In this document: positions 1-7,594 of the stretch, piece after piece | Layout: every line of letters starts with the position of its first letter | Position numbering within the stretch: the stretch's first letter is position 1 | Assembly: GCF_018260555.1 (NCBI RefSeq) | Contig: NZ_JAGLBB010000054.1 | Location: 1 to 22,216, forward strand | Length of the DNA: 22,216 nt | DNA from: Deinococcus sp. | GTDB taxonomy: Bacteria > Deinococcota > Deinococci > Deinococcales > Deinococcaceae | Direction: 5' to 3' | Made by a program: the position numbers and the translations under genes | The notes under the pieces: model-generated | What the model saw: the letters and a program-made list of their open reading frames with translations, nothing else | What the model was told of the DNA's origin: nothing | The model's database searches: none

Positions 1-54
1 GGACTGGTCAGCGTGTTCACGGGGGATATTCTCATGCCCAATTTCTCTGTCTGA
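1..54 (+). CDS. 3' end of a possible gene (partial)
   Basis: The frame starting at base 1 is open for 17 codons and stops at TGA 52-54. The visible C-terminus reads GLVSVFTGDILMPNFSV. Third codon positions are mostly G or C, as in the neighbouring genes. The TGA also coincides with the degenerate left end of the dispersed repeat at 52-195, and several other gene ends in this window overlap a copy of the same repeat in that way. The product cannot be recognised from 17 residues, and the call could be chance. Confidence 0.35.
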   Translation, partial: GLVSVFTGDILMPNFSV

Positions 55-195
55 TCGTCCCCTGCTGAGCAGTTACCGCTGTAGTTCTGAATCAATCCGA
101 GCGGACGCGAGGAGGAACAGCCTACGCCCCTTCGCGATATGGAGCCGCAGGCGGCGCCCTTCCGACTGTGGCGCAGTGGAGCGCAGTCCGTATCA
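52..195. repeat. Dispersed intergenic repeat, copy A
   Basis: A non-coding block of about 144 bp fills most of the gap before mutS2. The right end is an exact TCCGTATCA (187-195). The core (about 82-180) matches copy C (reverse complement) and copy B nearly base for base, sharing the segments AATCAATCCGAGCGGACGCG, ATGGAGCCGCAGGCGGCGC and CGCAGTGGAGCGCAGTCCG. The left end (TGATCGTCC at 52) is a weak match to the TGATACGGA terminus. The mutS2 stop lies 23 bp beyond the right end. It resembles the small non-coding repeats known from Deinococcus genomes. Confidence 0.8.
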
Positions 196-218
196 TGAGG
201 CGACGAGTCAGGGAACGG

Positions 219-2519
219 TCAGTGGCGGATGTTGACGATGGTGACGCCGTGCCCGCCCTGGTTGGCTTCGGCGTCGTGGAAGGATTCGACCTTCCGGTCG
301 GTCTTCAGGTACTCGCGCAGCAGGCGGCGCAACACGCCCTGGCCCTTGCCGTGCACGACCCGCAGCGGACTTTCTTTCAGGGCGTGCGCTTCGAGGATGG
401 CGGTCCGGAGTTCCTCGACGGCCTCCTCGACGCCCATGCCGCGCAGTTGCAGTTCGTTCTGGAAGGTGCTGGCGGCGACCGCTCCGGCAAACGCCGCGCG
501 CGGGCTGCGCGTCTTGGGGGCCGTGACCTTGGGTTCCTGTTTGAGCCGCACGTCGCGGCGCTTCACGCCGACCTTCATGACGCCGAGTTGCACGACCAGG
601 TCGTCGCCGCGCAGTTCAAGCACCTGCCCGGCGGCGTTGTAGGCGGGCACGTCCACGCGGCTGCCCACGCGGATGGGGTCGCCGCGTTCCTCGCGCACGA
701 TGGGGGCGGGGCGGGCCTTCTGCGCCGAGACGCGCAGTTCGCGCAGTTCCTGCATGACGCGCGGGCGGGCGCTGTCCTCCTGCGCGCGGGCCCGCAGGGT
801 GCGGACGCGTTCGATGGCGTCGGCGTACAGGGATTCGGCTTTCTGGCTGGCCTCGGCCAGCATCTCGTTGCGGCGCAGTTCCAGGGTCTCGCGTTCCTGG
901 CGCACGCGGCTCCGTTCGGCCTCGGCGTCGCGTCGGGCGGCGGCGGTGCCTTCGAGCTGCTCGCGCAGGTCCTCGCGTTCGCGTTCCAGTCCCTCGAGCA
1001 TGCGCTCCATCAGGCCGGCGTCGGGGCCCAGGAGGTCCTCGGCGCGGCGCAGCACGTCGGCGGGCAGGCCCATGCGCTGCGCGATGGCCAGCGCGAACGA
1101 CCGGCCCGGTTGCCCGACCTGCAGCACGTAGGTGGGGGCCAGCGTGTCCACGTTAAAGCCCATGCTGGCGTTCTTCAGGCCGGGTGTTTCCAGCGCGAAC
1201 AGTTTCAGCGGGGACAGGTGCGAGGTGATGATGCCGCGCGCGTCCTGCGCGAGCAGCGTCTCGATCAGGGACTGCGCCAGGGCGGCGCCCTCGTTGGGGT
1301 CGGTGCCGCTGCCCAGCTCGTCCACCAGAACCAGCGTGTCGGGCGCGGCGTGCCGCAGCACGTAGCGCAGGTGCTTGAGGTGAGACGCGAAGGTACTGAG
1401 GCTCGCCTCGATGCTCTGCTCGTCGCCGATATCCACCAGCACGTCTCGCACCACGGGAAGTTTCGCGCTGGCCGCCGCGACGTACAGACCGCACTGGTGC
1501 ATCAGCACCGCGAGCCCCAGCGTCTTGATGGTGGCGGTCTTGCCGCCCATGTTCGGGCCGGTGATCAGCAGCAGTTTCGTGTCGCCCAGCGTCACGTCGT
1601 TCGCGACCGGGTTCTCGATCAGCGGGTGGCGCACCTCGCGCAGGTCGTAGGTACCCACAGAGCGCTCCGGGCGGTTCAGTCGCCAGTCGCGGGCCAGGCG
1701 GGCCTTGCAGGCGATCAGGTCCAGTTCCCCGACCGTCACGAGCGTCATGGGCACGTCCGCGTCGCCGGCCAGCAGGCCCGAGAGTTCCGTCAAGATGCGG
1801 CGCACCTCGGCTTCCTCGTCGAGGATCAGGCGGGTGAGTTCGTTGTTCAGTTGCGTAACGGCGGCCGGTTCCACGAAGTACGTCTGCCCGGTCGCGCTGG
1901 CGTCCACGATGATGCCCTGCACCTGCCCCACGCGGCTGGCCTGCACGGGCAGCACGTAGCGGTCGCGGCGGATGGTGACGATGTGCTCCTGAAGCACGTC
2001 CGACCATTTTTCCAGCGTGGCGGTCAGGCGCTCGCGGATGCGGCCGCGCAGCGGCTCGATGCGCTTACGCAGGTCGCGCAGGCGGGGGCTGGCGTCATCC
2101 CGCACGGCCCCGTCGCGGTCCAGGGCACTCAGGACGCGGCGCACCAGTTCACTGTGATCACCCAGCCCGGTCGCCACCTCCCGCAGCGGCCCGCGCGAGT
2201 TCACGCCGATGGCCCGCTTGACGGTCATCGCGCCGTCCAGCGAGTACGCGGCGCTCAGCAACTCCGGGCCCGACAGCACGCGGCCCTCGGCGGCGCGGGC
2301 GTGCAACTCGCGGATATCGTGAATCCCGCCGAGGCTGAGGCTCACGCCGAACAGCGCGTCCTCGACCTCGTCGAGTTCCCGCGCGATCCGCTCCGGGTCA
2401 TCCGAGGGCCGCAACGCACGGGCGCGCTCTGCGCCCAGCGACGTGGCACTGCGCTCGGCCAGCGCATCGAGAACACGGGGAAAATCAAGGGCGGACAGGG
2501 CGCGCGAATCGAAGGACAT
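219..2519 (-). CDS. mutS2: MutS2 family DNA-binding ATPase/endonuclease
   Basis: MutS2 lacks the mismatch-recognition domains of MutS. It is tied to suppression of homologous recombination, processing of branched DNA and, in some bacteria, rescue of collided ribosomes. The 766-residue product has an N-terminal clamp/core region, an ABC-type ATPase domain with Walker A GPNMGGKT (321-328) and Walker B LVLVDELGSGTDP (396-408), a charged coiled coil (about 500-620), and a C-terminal Smr domain (about 690-766) with HGKG at 723-726. The Smr motif usually read LDLR is LQLR here (690-693). I chose ATG at 2519 because MSFDSRALSALDF is a typical MutS2 N-terminus and a TATGCT -10 box lies 9 nt upstream; a GTG at 2555 would add 12 unlikely residues. 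It is divergent from the DIP1984-family gene. Length is normal for the family. Confidence 0.95.
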   Translation of the reverse strand: MSFDSRALSALDFPRVLDALAERSATSLGAERARALRPSDDPERIARELDEVEDALFGVSLSLGGIHDIRELHARAAEGRVLSGPELLSAAYSLDGAMTVKRAIGVNSRGPLREVATGLGDHSELVRRVLSALDRDGAVRDDASPRLRDLRKRIEPLRGRIRERLTATLEKWSDVLQEHIVTIRRDRYVLPVQASRVGQVQGIIVDASATGQTYFVEPAAVTQLNNELTRLILDEEAEVRRILTELSGLLAGDADVPMTLVTVGELDLIACKARLARDWRLNRPERSVGTYDLREVRHPLIENPVANDVTLGDTKLLLITGPNMGGKTATIKTLGLAVLMHQCGLYVAAASAKLPVVRDVLVDIGDEQSIEASLSTFASHLKHLRYVLRHAAPDTLVLVDELGSGTDPNEGAALAQSLIETLLAQDARGIITSHLSPLKLFALETPGLKNASMGFNVDTLAPTYVLQVGQPGRSFALAIAQRMGLPADVLRRAEDLLGPDAGLMERMLEGLEREREDLREQLEGTAAARRDAEAERSRVRQERETLELRRNEMLAEASQKAESLYADAIERVRTLRARAQEDSARPRVMQELRELRVSAQKARPAPIVREERGDPIRVGSRVDVPAYNAAGQVLELRGDDLVVQLGVMKVGVKRRDVRLKQEPKVTAPKTRSPRAAFAGAVAASTFQNELQLRGMGVEEAVEELRTAILEAHALKESPLRVVHGKGQGVLRRLLREYLKTDRKVESFHDAEANQGGHGVTIVNIRH

Positions 2520-2528
2520 CTCATCAGG

Positions 2529-2534
2529 AGCATA
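2529..2534 (-). promoter_or_regulatory. mutS2 -10 box (TATGCT)
   Basis: On the minus strand TATGCT ends 9 nt before the ATG at 2519, predicting a leader of only about 2 nt. No Shine-Dalgarno sequence is present in between. No clear -35 was recognised. Confidence 0.45.
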
Positions 2535-2679
2535 CCGGCCCTGCCTCCCCGACACCGTGCGCCGAGTGGCTTATCCGGACTGCGGTTGATCGGGTGAAGG
2601 TGCGAATCAATCGCATTCCGTGTCAGAAAGCCTTATCTCCCTTCAGCCCGCCCCGCTTTCGCCCCGCACGACTGCGCGT

Positions 2680-2685
2680 TACCCT
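2680..2685 (+). promoter_or_regulatory. Leaderless -10 box (TACCCT) of the DIP1984-family gene
   Basis: TACCCT is followed by 6 nt and then ATG at 2692, so transcription would start at the initiation codon. There is no Shine-Dalgarno sequence. The same geometry recurs before several genes of this window. Confidence 0.5.
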
Positions 2686-2691
2686 GCAGGC

Positions 2692-3150
2692 ATGAAACTT
2701 GCCGAGGCCCTGATCGAACGCGCCGACCTGCAAAAACGCGCCGCGCAACTGGAAGAACGCCTCGTGAAGAACCTGCTCGTGCAGGAAGGTGAGGCGCCCG
2801 CCGAGGACCCACAGGCGCTGCTGCGAGAGTTCACGGAGGTCGCCGCGCGCCTGGAGGCGCTGCTGCCCCGCATTCACCGCGCGAACCTGCGCGCAACCCT
2901 CCAGGGCGGCCAGACCCTGACGGACGCCCTGACCCGGCGTGACCTGCTGGACCTGCGCCTGCGGGTGTTGCGCCGCGCCGCCGCGACCGCCAGCGACCGC
3001 CCTACCCGCTACAGCAACAGCGAGGTGCGCATCCTGTCCGCCATTCCCACCCGCGACTTGCAGGTGCAGGTAGACGCCCTGGCGAAGGAACGCCGGGAAC
3101 TGGACACGCAGCTGCAACAGGCGAACTGGTTGACGGACCTGCCCGAGTAG
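2692..3150 (+). CDS. DIP1984 family protein
   Basis: The 152-residue protein is soluble, highly charged and predicted to be almost entirely helical. It starts MKLAEALIERADLQKRAAQL and carries the pattern (LIERADLQ, LxxRIHRANL near 60-66, LTDALTRRDLLDLR near 77-90, RYSNSEVR near 106-113) of the DIP1984 family, named after a Corynebacterium diphtheriae protein of known fold and unknown function. No signal peptide or membrane segment is seen. ATG 2692 is preferred over the upstream in-frame ATG at 2620 because a leaderless -10 box precedes it and the family N-terminus begins there. It stands alone, divergent from mutS2, and ends upstream of a strong terminator. The biochemical role is unknown. 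Confidence 0.8.
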   Translation: MKLAEALIERADLQKRAAQLEERLVKNLLVQEGEAPAEDPQALLREFTEVAARLEALLPRIHRANLRATLQGGQTLTDALTRRDLLDLRLRVLRRAAATASDRPTRYSNSEVRILSAIPTRDLQVQVDALAKERRELDTQLQQANWLTDLPE

Positions 3151-3352
3151 GCCCACACTGCCGGTAGGGAGCGTCCGCGCGAGCGGAGACCTACCTCGCA
3201 GCGGGGAACAAGGCTGCAGCCTACAGACGCCGGGGCGGCGTCGCCGGACCGACCGGCCCGACCGGGCACGCCCAGCACGCAGCACCCCTCACCCGGCACC
3301 GCGCACCCCTCACTCCCACGGCCTCGACGCCGGGCGCTTCCCAGAGTTCCGC

Positions 3353-3394
3353 CCCCCCGCCAGCCTCCGCACGCCGGAGCGGCGGGGGGTTTTT
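3353..3394 (+). terminator. Rho-independent terminator downstream of the DIP1984-family gene
   Basis: CCCCCCGC (3353-3360) pairs with GCGGGGGG (3382-3389), with an inner CTCCG/CGGAG stem and a short loop, followed directly by five T (3390-3394). The T-run orients it to the + strand. It lies about 200 nt past the stop at 3150. I see no gene in 3151-3352, only GC-rich sequence. Confidence 0.8.
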
Positions 3395-3397
3395 GCT

Positions 3398-3436
3398 GAC
3401 AGCCCGCGCAGACAGCCCGAGCAGACAGCCCGAGCA
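3398..3436. repeat. 13-bp tandem repeat, three units
   Basis: Three adjacent copies of GACAGCCCGAGCA occur at 3398-3410 (one mismatch, GACAGCCCGCGCA), 3411-3423 and 3424-3436. They lie immediately after the terminator T-run and about 50 bp beyond the rarA stop codon. The motif CTGACAGC that opens the array recurs at 3472-3479. No function is evident. Confidence 0.8.
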
Positions 3437-3485
3437 GGTGCGGTCCCGCCCGCCAGGGCAGCGGGGCCTGCGCTGACAGCGGGTT

Positions 3486-4787
3486 TCAGCTCCCACTTGT
3501 CTCTCCTTCCCCGTGCGCGTCCCTGAGTTTGCGCCAGCGTTCGGCGACGCGGGCTTCCCAGCCTTCGCCCGTGGGGGCGTACAGGTCCAGTTGCACGCCT
3601 TCGGGCAGGTAGTTCTGGGCGAATGAGCCTTCGGGGTCGTCGAAGTAGTACGCGTAGCCTTTGCCGTAGCCCTGAACGCGCATCAGGGCGGTGGGGGCGT
3701 TGCGCAGGTGCAGGGGAATGGCGAGGCTGCCTCCGTCGGGTCCGGCGCCGTCACGGACGGCGTTCAGGGCGTTCTTCCAGGCCACGTACACGGAGTTGCT
3801 CTTGGGGGCCAGCGCGAGGTACACGACCGCCTGCGCCAGCGCCAGGTCGCCTTCGGGACTGCCCAGGAATTCCACGGTGTCGCGCGCGGCGACGGCCAAC
3901 CGCAGGGCCTGCGGGTCGGCGAGGCCGATGTCCTCGGCGGCCATGCGGACCACGCGCCGCGCGACGTACAGGGGATCGGCGCCGCCCTCGACCATGCGGG
4001 CCAGCCAGTACAGCGCGCCGTCCACGTGGCTGCCGCGCACGCTCTTGTGCAGCGCGGAAATGAGGTTGTAGAAGTCCTCGCCGTTCCGGTCCATCTGCGG
4101 CAGGTGTCGCCCGAAGGCCTCGGTGATCGCGTCGGGCGTGACGGGGTTACTCAGGGTTGCCGCGACTTCCAGGGTGCTCAGCGCGCGGCGGGCGTCCCCC
4201 TCTGCCAGGCGCGCGAGGAGATCCAGCGCTTCCGGCTCGGCGGTCACGCCACTCAGTCCGCGCGGGTCGGTCAGGGCGCGTTCCAGCAGGCCGCGTACCT
4301 CCTGCGGCTTCAGGGCTTCGAGGACCAGCGTGCGGGCGCGGGAGCGCAGGGCGGGGTTCACCTCGAAGCTGGGGTTCTCGGTGGTCGCGCCGATCAGGGT
4401 CAGCAGGCCCGACTCGACGTGAGGGAGCAGCGCATCCTGCTGCGCCTTGTTGAAACGGTGAATCTCGTCGAGGAACAGAATCGTCTTCTGGCCCCGGCCG
4501 CGCAGGCGTTCAGCCTCGGCGGTGGCGTCCCGCACGTCCTTCACGCCTGCCGTGACGGCCGAGAGCCCAATGAAGTGCGCGCCGACCTCCCCGGCCAGCA
4601 GCCGGGCCAGGGTGGTCTTGCCCACGCCGGGCGGCCCCCACAGGATCAGGCTGCCCAGCCGCCCGGACCCGAGCACGCGCGTCAGGGGTCGGCCGGGGCC
4701 GAGCAGGTGCGTCTGACCCACGACCTCCGCGACCGTGCGGGGCCGCAGGCGTTCGGCGAGGGGAGCGGGCGGGTCGAACAACGTCAC
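3486..4787 (-). CDS. rarA: Replication-associated recombination protein A (RarA/MgsA, AAA+ ATPase)
   Basis: RarA (MgsA; WRNIP1 in eukaryotes) is an AAA+ ATPase of the clamp-loader group that acts at stalled replication forks. The 433-residue product shows Walker A GPPGVGKT (51-58), Walker B ILFLDEIHRF (103-112), sensor-1 region IGATTENPSFEVN (132-144) and the arginine-finger segment NPALRSR (145-151). These are followed by the lid, helical and tetramerisation regions (FYNLISALHKSVRGS, YYFDDPEG) typical of the family. The start is a GTG at 4787 giving VTLFDPPAPLAERLRPRTV, a standard N-terminus. A TATCCT -10 box ends 6 nt upstream, so the mRNA is probably leaderless. The open frame extends 114 codons further upstream, but that part is compositionally unlike protein and overlaps the divergent gene. 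Confidence 0.95.
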   Translation of the reverse strand: MTLFDPPAPLAERLRPRTVAEVVGQTHLLGPGRPLTRVLGSGRLGSLILWGPPGVGKTTLARLLAGEVGAHFIGLSAVTAGVKDVRDATAEAERLRGRGQKTILFLDEIHRFNKAQQDALLPHVESGLLTLIGATTENPSFEVNPALRSRARTLVLEALKPQEVRGLLERALTDPRGLSGVTAEPEALDLLARLAEGDARRALSTLEVAATLSNPVTPDAITEAFGRHLPQMDRNGEDFYNLISALHKSVRGSHVDGALYWLARMVEGGADPLYVARRVVRMAAEDIGLADPQALRLAVAARDTVEFLGSPEGDLALAQAVVYLALAPKSNSVYVAWKNALNAVRDGAGPDGGSLAIPLHLRNAPTALMRVQGYGKGYAYYFDDPEGSFAQNYLPEGVQLDLYAPTGEGWEARVAERWRKLRDAHGEGETSGS

Positions 4788-4793
4788 GCGTGC

Positions 4794-4799
4794 AGGATA
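4794..4799 (-). promoter_or_regulatory. Leaderless -10 box (TATCCT) of rarA
   Basis: TATCCT on the minus strand ends 6 nt before the GTG start at 4787. It supports that start against longer readings. No convincing -35 was seen. Confidence 0.5.
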
Positions 4800-4833
4800 C
4801 GGGCGGGCCGCAGGGGAAATTGAGGCGCGGTGC

Positions 4834-4850
4834 GGGGTGCGCCGCACCCC
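4834..4850. promoter_or_regulatory. 17-bp palindrome between divergent promoters
   Basis: GGGGTGCG, one central C, then CGCACCCC form a perfect 8+1+8 inverted repeat. It lies 11 bp before the -10 box of the small hypothetical gene, so it covers its -35 zone, and about 35 bp upstream of the rarA -10. The position suits an operator. No T-run follows on either strand, so it is not a terminator. The cognate regulator is unknown. Confidence 0.4.
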
Positions 4851-4860
4851 AATCACGGCG

Positions 4861-4866
4861 CACAAT
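4861..4866 (+). promoter_or_regulatory. Leaderless -10 box (CACAAT)
   Basis: CACAAT is followed by 6 nt and the ATG at 4873. It matches four of six TATAAT positions, and the spacing equals that of the other leaderless starts here. Confidence 0.4.
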
Positions 4867-4872
4867 GACCGC

Positions 4873-5160
4873 ATGGATGAACATACCCTCCGCCACCAGA
4901 TCGAACTTGCCACCCTGCCCGCCGGGGTCACGGTGACCCAGGTACCCGGTGCGGGCGTGGTCCTGCGCGCCACGCACGGCCAGGAACACGGCGAGCAACG
5001 CGGCCTGGAAATCCAGCTGACCGACGACGCCGGGCGCATGTACGGCGAGGGCCCCGCCGTGGCCACCGCCCTGACCCGCCTGAAACAGGCCGCCCAGGCT
5101 GGCCTGCCCGCCCGGCGCGCGGACGGCACCTACGAACGGCTGGTGTTCGTCGGCGACTGA
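4873..5160 (+). CDS. Small conserved-looking hypothetical protein
   Basis: A 95-residue soluble protein (MDEHTLRHQIELATLPAGV... YERLVFVGD). No membrane segment, signal peptide or known motif is seen. The predicted pattern is a short N-terminal helix, beta strands around 18-34 and 44-52, and a helix around 61-76. ATG 4873 is preferred because a leaderless -10 box precedes it; the in-frame ATG at 4735 lies inside rarA. It is divergent from rarA. Its stop TGA (5158-5160) coincides with the start of repeat copy D. I do not recognise the family. Confidence 0.65.
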   Translation: MDEHTLRHQIELATLPAGVTVTQVPGAGVVLRATHGQEHGEQRGLEIQLTDDAGRMYGEGPAVATALTRLKQAAQAGLPARRADGTYERLVFVGD

Positions 5161-5298
5161 TTCCGGACGCCCGCGCCAGAGGTAGGCAGCAACCGTTGCG
5201 TCCGGGCGGACGCGGGGAGCAGGACGGATTCCAGGCGTGCAGTGGGCAACCCGGCGCCTGAGCGGGTCGTGAACGAAACAGGCGGCTGTCCGTGCAAG
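5158..5298 (+). repeat. Dispersed intergenic repeat, copy D (divergent)
   Basis: The left end TGATTCCGGAC overlaps the stop codon of the preceding gene and resembles TGATACGGATTCCGG with an internal deletion. The core (about 5200-5290) shares GGCGGACGCGGGGAGCAGGA, a GGCAACCCGGCG hairpin arm, and GCGGGTCGTGAACG plus ACAG with copies E and F. The right end TCCGTGCAA (5290-5298) is a decayed TCCGTATCA. Confidence 0.6.
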
Positions 5299-5303
5299 CG
5301 AGT

Positions 5304-5351
5304 GGGTGGCGGGGTTAGACCGGCAGGCCAGTCACCAATCACTGGCCACCC
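5304..5351. promoter_or_regulatory. Overlapping inverted repeats upstream of the kinase gene
   Basis: GGCCAGT (5326-5332) and ACTGGCC (5341-5347) form a perfect 7-bp hairpin with an 8-nt loop. GGGTGGC (5304-5310) can instead pair with GCCACCC (5345-5351), which shares GCC with the first arm, so the two hairpins exclude each other. The block lies about 53 bp before the -10 box of the kinase gene. It could be an operator or a decayed repeat. Confidence 0.35.
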
Positions 5352-5403
5352 ATCATTCGCCGCTGCCCGCGCCCGCCGCCCGCCCCTGCTGGCTGCCGGG
5401 CGC

Positions 5404-5409
5404 TACACT
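5404..5409 (+). promoter_or_regulatory. Leaderless -10 box (TACACT) of the kinase gene
   Basis: TACACT is followed by 7 nt and then the ATG at 5417. No Shine-Dalgarno sequence is present. It argues for the start at 5417 rather than the upstream in-frame ATG at 5306. Confidence 0.5.
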
Positions 5410-5416
5410 CGCGGGT

Positions 5417-7390
5417 ATGCCGCTCGATTCAGGCTCTGTGCTGGTGGGTCGTTATGACCTGCTGGATCTGCTGGGCGAGGGTGGAAGCGCGCGGGTGTTC
5501 CGGGCGCACGACACGCTGCTGGGCCGGGACGTGGCCGTGAAGGTGCAGCACGCGCACGTGCCTCCCAGCGACCGCGAGAGATTCCTGCGGGAGGTGCGGA
5601 CCCTGGCGCGCCTGACGCATCCGGGCGTGGTGCCGGTGCTGGACCTGGGAGCGGAACCGGAGGGGGAGCGGCCGTTTTTCACGATGCCGCTCATGACGGG
5701 CGGCCCGGTGACGGCGCTGGGACCGCTGGAGGACGCGCCGGGACCACTGGAGCGCTTCCTGACAGGGGCGGCATTCGTGTCGCGGGCGCTGCATTTCGTG
5801 CATGGGCGGGGAATCACGCACCGGGACCTGACGCCAGGGAACGTGCTGCTGGACGATTCGGGGCTGCCGCGCCTGATGGATTTCGGGCTGGTGGCGCTCA
5901 GTGACCACACGCGGCAGTTGACGCGCAGCGGCGTGACGCTGGGCACCCCGGCGTACATGGCGCCCGAGCAGGCGCGCGGGGTGGGCGTGGGGCCCCTGAG
6001 TGACCTGTACGCGCTGGGCGCGGTGCTGTACCGCGTGGCGTGCGGCAGTCCGCCGTTCGTAGGGGACAGCGATCAGAGCGTGCTGTACCAGCATGTGTAT
6101 GAGGCCGCGCCGGACCCGCGTGACCTGAACCCGGCGGTGCCCGACGCGGTGGCGAGGGTGCTGCTGACGCTACTGGCCAAGCGGCCCGAGCACCGCCCGG
6201 AAAGTGGCGAGGCGCTGGCGCACCTGTGGGCGCTGGCGCGGCGGGAGGTGTGGACGGCGCACGTGCGCGGCCAGTACCGGGGTGGGCGCACCCGGACCGG
6301 GGAGCACCCGGACGGGCCAGCGCGCGTGGCGGGCCTTCGGGAAGTCTGGAGCGTGCCGCTGCCGGGCGAGGTCACGTGGCCGGCCGCCGTGATGGGCGAG
6401 GCGGATCTCGTGGCGGTGGGTACGCGAGGCGGGCAACTGGTGCTGACGCACACGTCGGGCCGGCCGTTCGCGACGTACGCCGCGCGGGATGAGGTGACGG
6501 CCCCGGCGACCTTCCAGGATGGGCACGTGCTGTTCGGTGCCTGGGACGGCACGCTGCGGCGCGTGGACCTGCACAGCGGCGCGGAAGTCTGGATTCACCG
6601 GGCGCGGGCGGAACTGACGGGCGCGCCCACGCTGTGGCAGGGGCAGGTGCTGGCCAGCAGCCGCGACGGGCACCTGTACGCGCTGGACAACGCGACGGGC
6701 GAGTTGCGCTGGGCGTACCGGACGGGCGGGCCGGTGGCGGCCAGTCCGCTCGTGTGGGCGGGCGCGGCGCTGATCTGCGACGAGAACGGCTGGCTGCACG
6801 CGCTGGACGCCCGCAGCGGCACGCCCATGTGGAAAGTCGAGATCGGAACGGTGCACGGCACCCCGGCACTCCTGCCGACCCGGCCGGGCGAGGCGACGCT
6901 GGTCGTGGCGACCTGGGAGGGCGAGGTGCACGCGCTGGCGCTCAGCGCGGCAGGCGGGCGGGTCACGCTGCGCAGCGGCGAACCGACCCTCTGGACCTAC
7001 GACCTGGAAGACGAGGTGTGGGCCTCCCCGGCCCTGACCGGCGCGGACCGCGAGTCGGGCGTGGCGATCCTGGCCGGGTGGGGGGGCATGGTGCGGGCGC
7101 TGCGCCTGTCGGACGGCGAGGACCTGTGGTCGCACACCATGGAGGGCCGCGTGACGGCCAGTCCGGTCATCAGCGCCGGCATGGTCTTCCTCGCCTCCGA
7201 AGCCGGTGAGCTCAGGGCGCTGGAGGTACGCAGCGGGGCCGTGCACTGGTCTCACCGGGAGTCGCAGGGCGTGCAGGCCACCCCGCTGGCGGCGGACGGT
7301 ACGCTGTACGTGGCGTTCATGAACGGCACGCTGCGCGCCTACCGCAACGCGCCGCTGGGACCGCCACGCGCTCCGTCCGGCCTGCCCTGA
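5417..7390 (+). CDS. rqkA: Ser/Thr protein kinase with C-terminal PQQ-type beta-propeller (RqkA-like)
   Basis: The 657-residue protein joins a Hanks-type Ser/Thr kinase to a repeat domain. Kinase features: Gly-rich loop GEGGSARV (20-27), ATP-anchoring Lys42 in AVKV, catalytic loop HRDLTPGN (135-142), DFG (155-157), activation segment with GTPAYMAPE (176-184). From about 305 to 645 there are repeated blades of the form 'ALDxxTGELRWxYRTGGPVxASP' with strongly conserved Trp/Gly, the PQQ-binding-like propeller fold. This is the architecture of D. radiodurans RqkA (DR2518), a kinase activated by PQQ and DNA ends that phosphorylates DNA-repair and division proteins. No transmembrane helix is seen, unlike most PknB-type kinases, so it is probably cytosolic. 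No RDRM-like palindrome was seen upstream. Identity with rqkA is inferred from architecture and length. Confidence 0.9.
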   Translation: MPLDSGSVLVGRYDLLDLLGEGGSARVFRAHDTLLGRDVAVKVQHAHVPPSDRERFLREVRTLARLTHPGVVPVLDLGAEPEGERPFFTMPLMTGGPVTALGPLEDAPGPLERFLTGAAFVSRALHFVHGRGITHRDLTPGNVLLDDSGLPRLMDFGLVALSDHTRQLTRSGVTLGTPAYMAPEQARGVGVGPLSDLYALGAVLYRVACGSPPFVGDSDQSVLYQHVYEAAPDPRDLNPAVPDAVARVLLTLLAKRPEHRPESGEALAHLWALARREVWTAHVRGQYRGGRTRTGEHPDGPARVAGLREVWSVPLPGEVTWPAAVMGEADLVAVGTRGGQLVLTHTSGRPFATYAARDEVTAPATFQDGHVLFGAWDGTLRRVDLHSGAEVWIHRARAELTGAPTLWQGQVLASSRDGHLYALDNATGELRWAYRTGGPVAASPLVWAGAALICDENGWLHALDARSGTPMWKVEIGTVHGTPALLPTRPGEATLVVATWEGEVHALALSAAGGRVTLRSGEPTLWTYDLEDEVWASPALTGADRESGVAILAGWGGMVRALRLSDGEDLWSHTMEGRVTASPVISAGMVFLASEAGELRALEVRSGAVHWSHRESQGVQATPLAADGTLYVAFMNGTLRAYRNAPLGPPRAPSGLP

Positions 7391-7527
7391 CGCGGCGCCG
7401 GGGGACCAACTTCACGCCCGGAGGGGCGCCCCGCTCCCGCCCGCTCCCCTCGGATGAACCGCCTGGGCGAACCATTCAACCGGAGCCCTGAGCGCGCGGA
7501 GATGACATTTGATGGAACGCGGCGCCC

Positions 7528-7533
7528 TACACT
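7528..7533 (+). promoter_or_regulatory. -10-like box (TACACT) for tatA
   Basis: TACACT lies about 60 nt before the tatA start, giving a leader of roughly 54 nt that carries a good Shine-Dalgarno sequence. A TGACAT hexamer 19 nt upstream could be a poorly spaced -35. Confidence 0.35.
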
Positions 7534-7594
7534 GACAAGACACAAGGGAGTGGACGGCCCCGACGGGCCGCTCCGGCCCACCCTGGAGGAAATC

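Noticed and set aside
168..2597. 809-codon open frame antisense to mutS2
   Set aside because: It lies wholly opposite a well-conserved gene and encodes a His/Ala/Gln-rich sequence typical of antisense frames in GC-rich DNA.
3170..3240. Possible further copy of the dispersed repeat (GCGGGGAACAAGG)
   Set aside because: Only a short stretch resembles copy B; neither terminus nor the core is present.
3708..4823. 371-codon frame opposite rarA
   Set aside because: Antisense to a clear AAA+ ATPase, with shadow-like composition.
7423..7432. GGGGCGCCCC palindrome after the kinase gene as a terminator
   Set aside because: There is no loop and no T-run; it is expected by chance in such GC-rich DNA.
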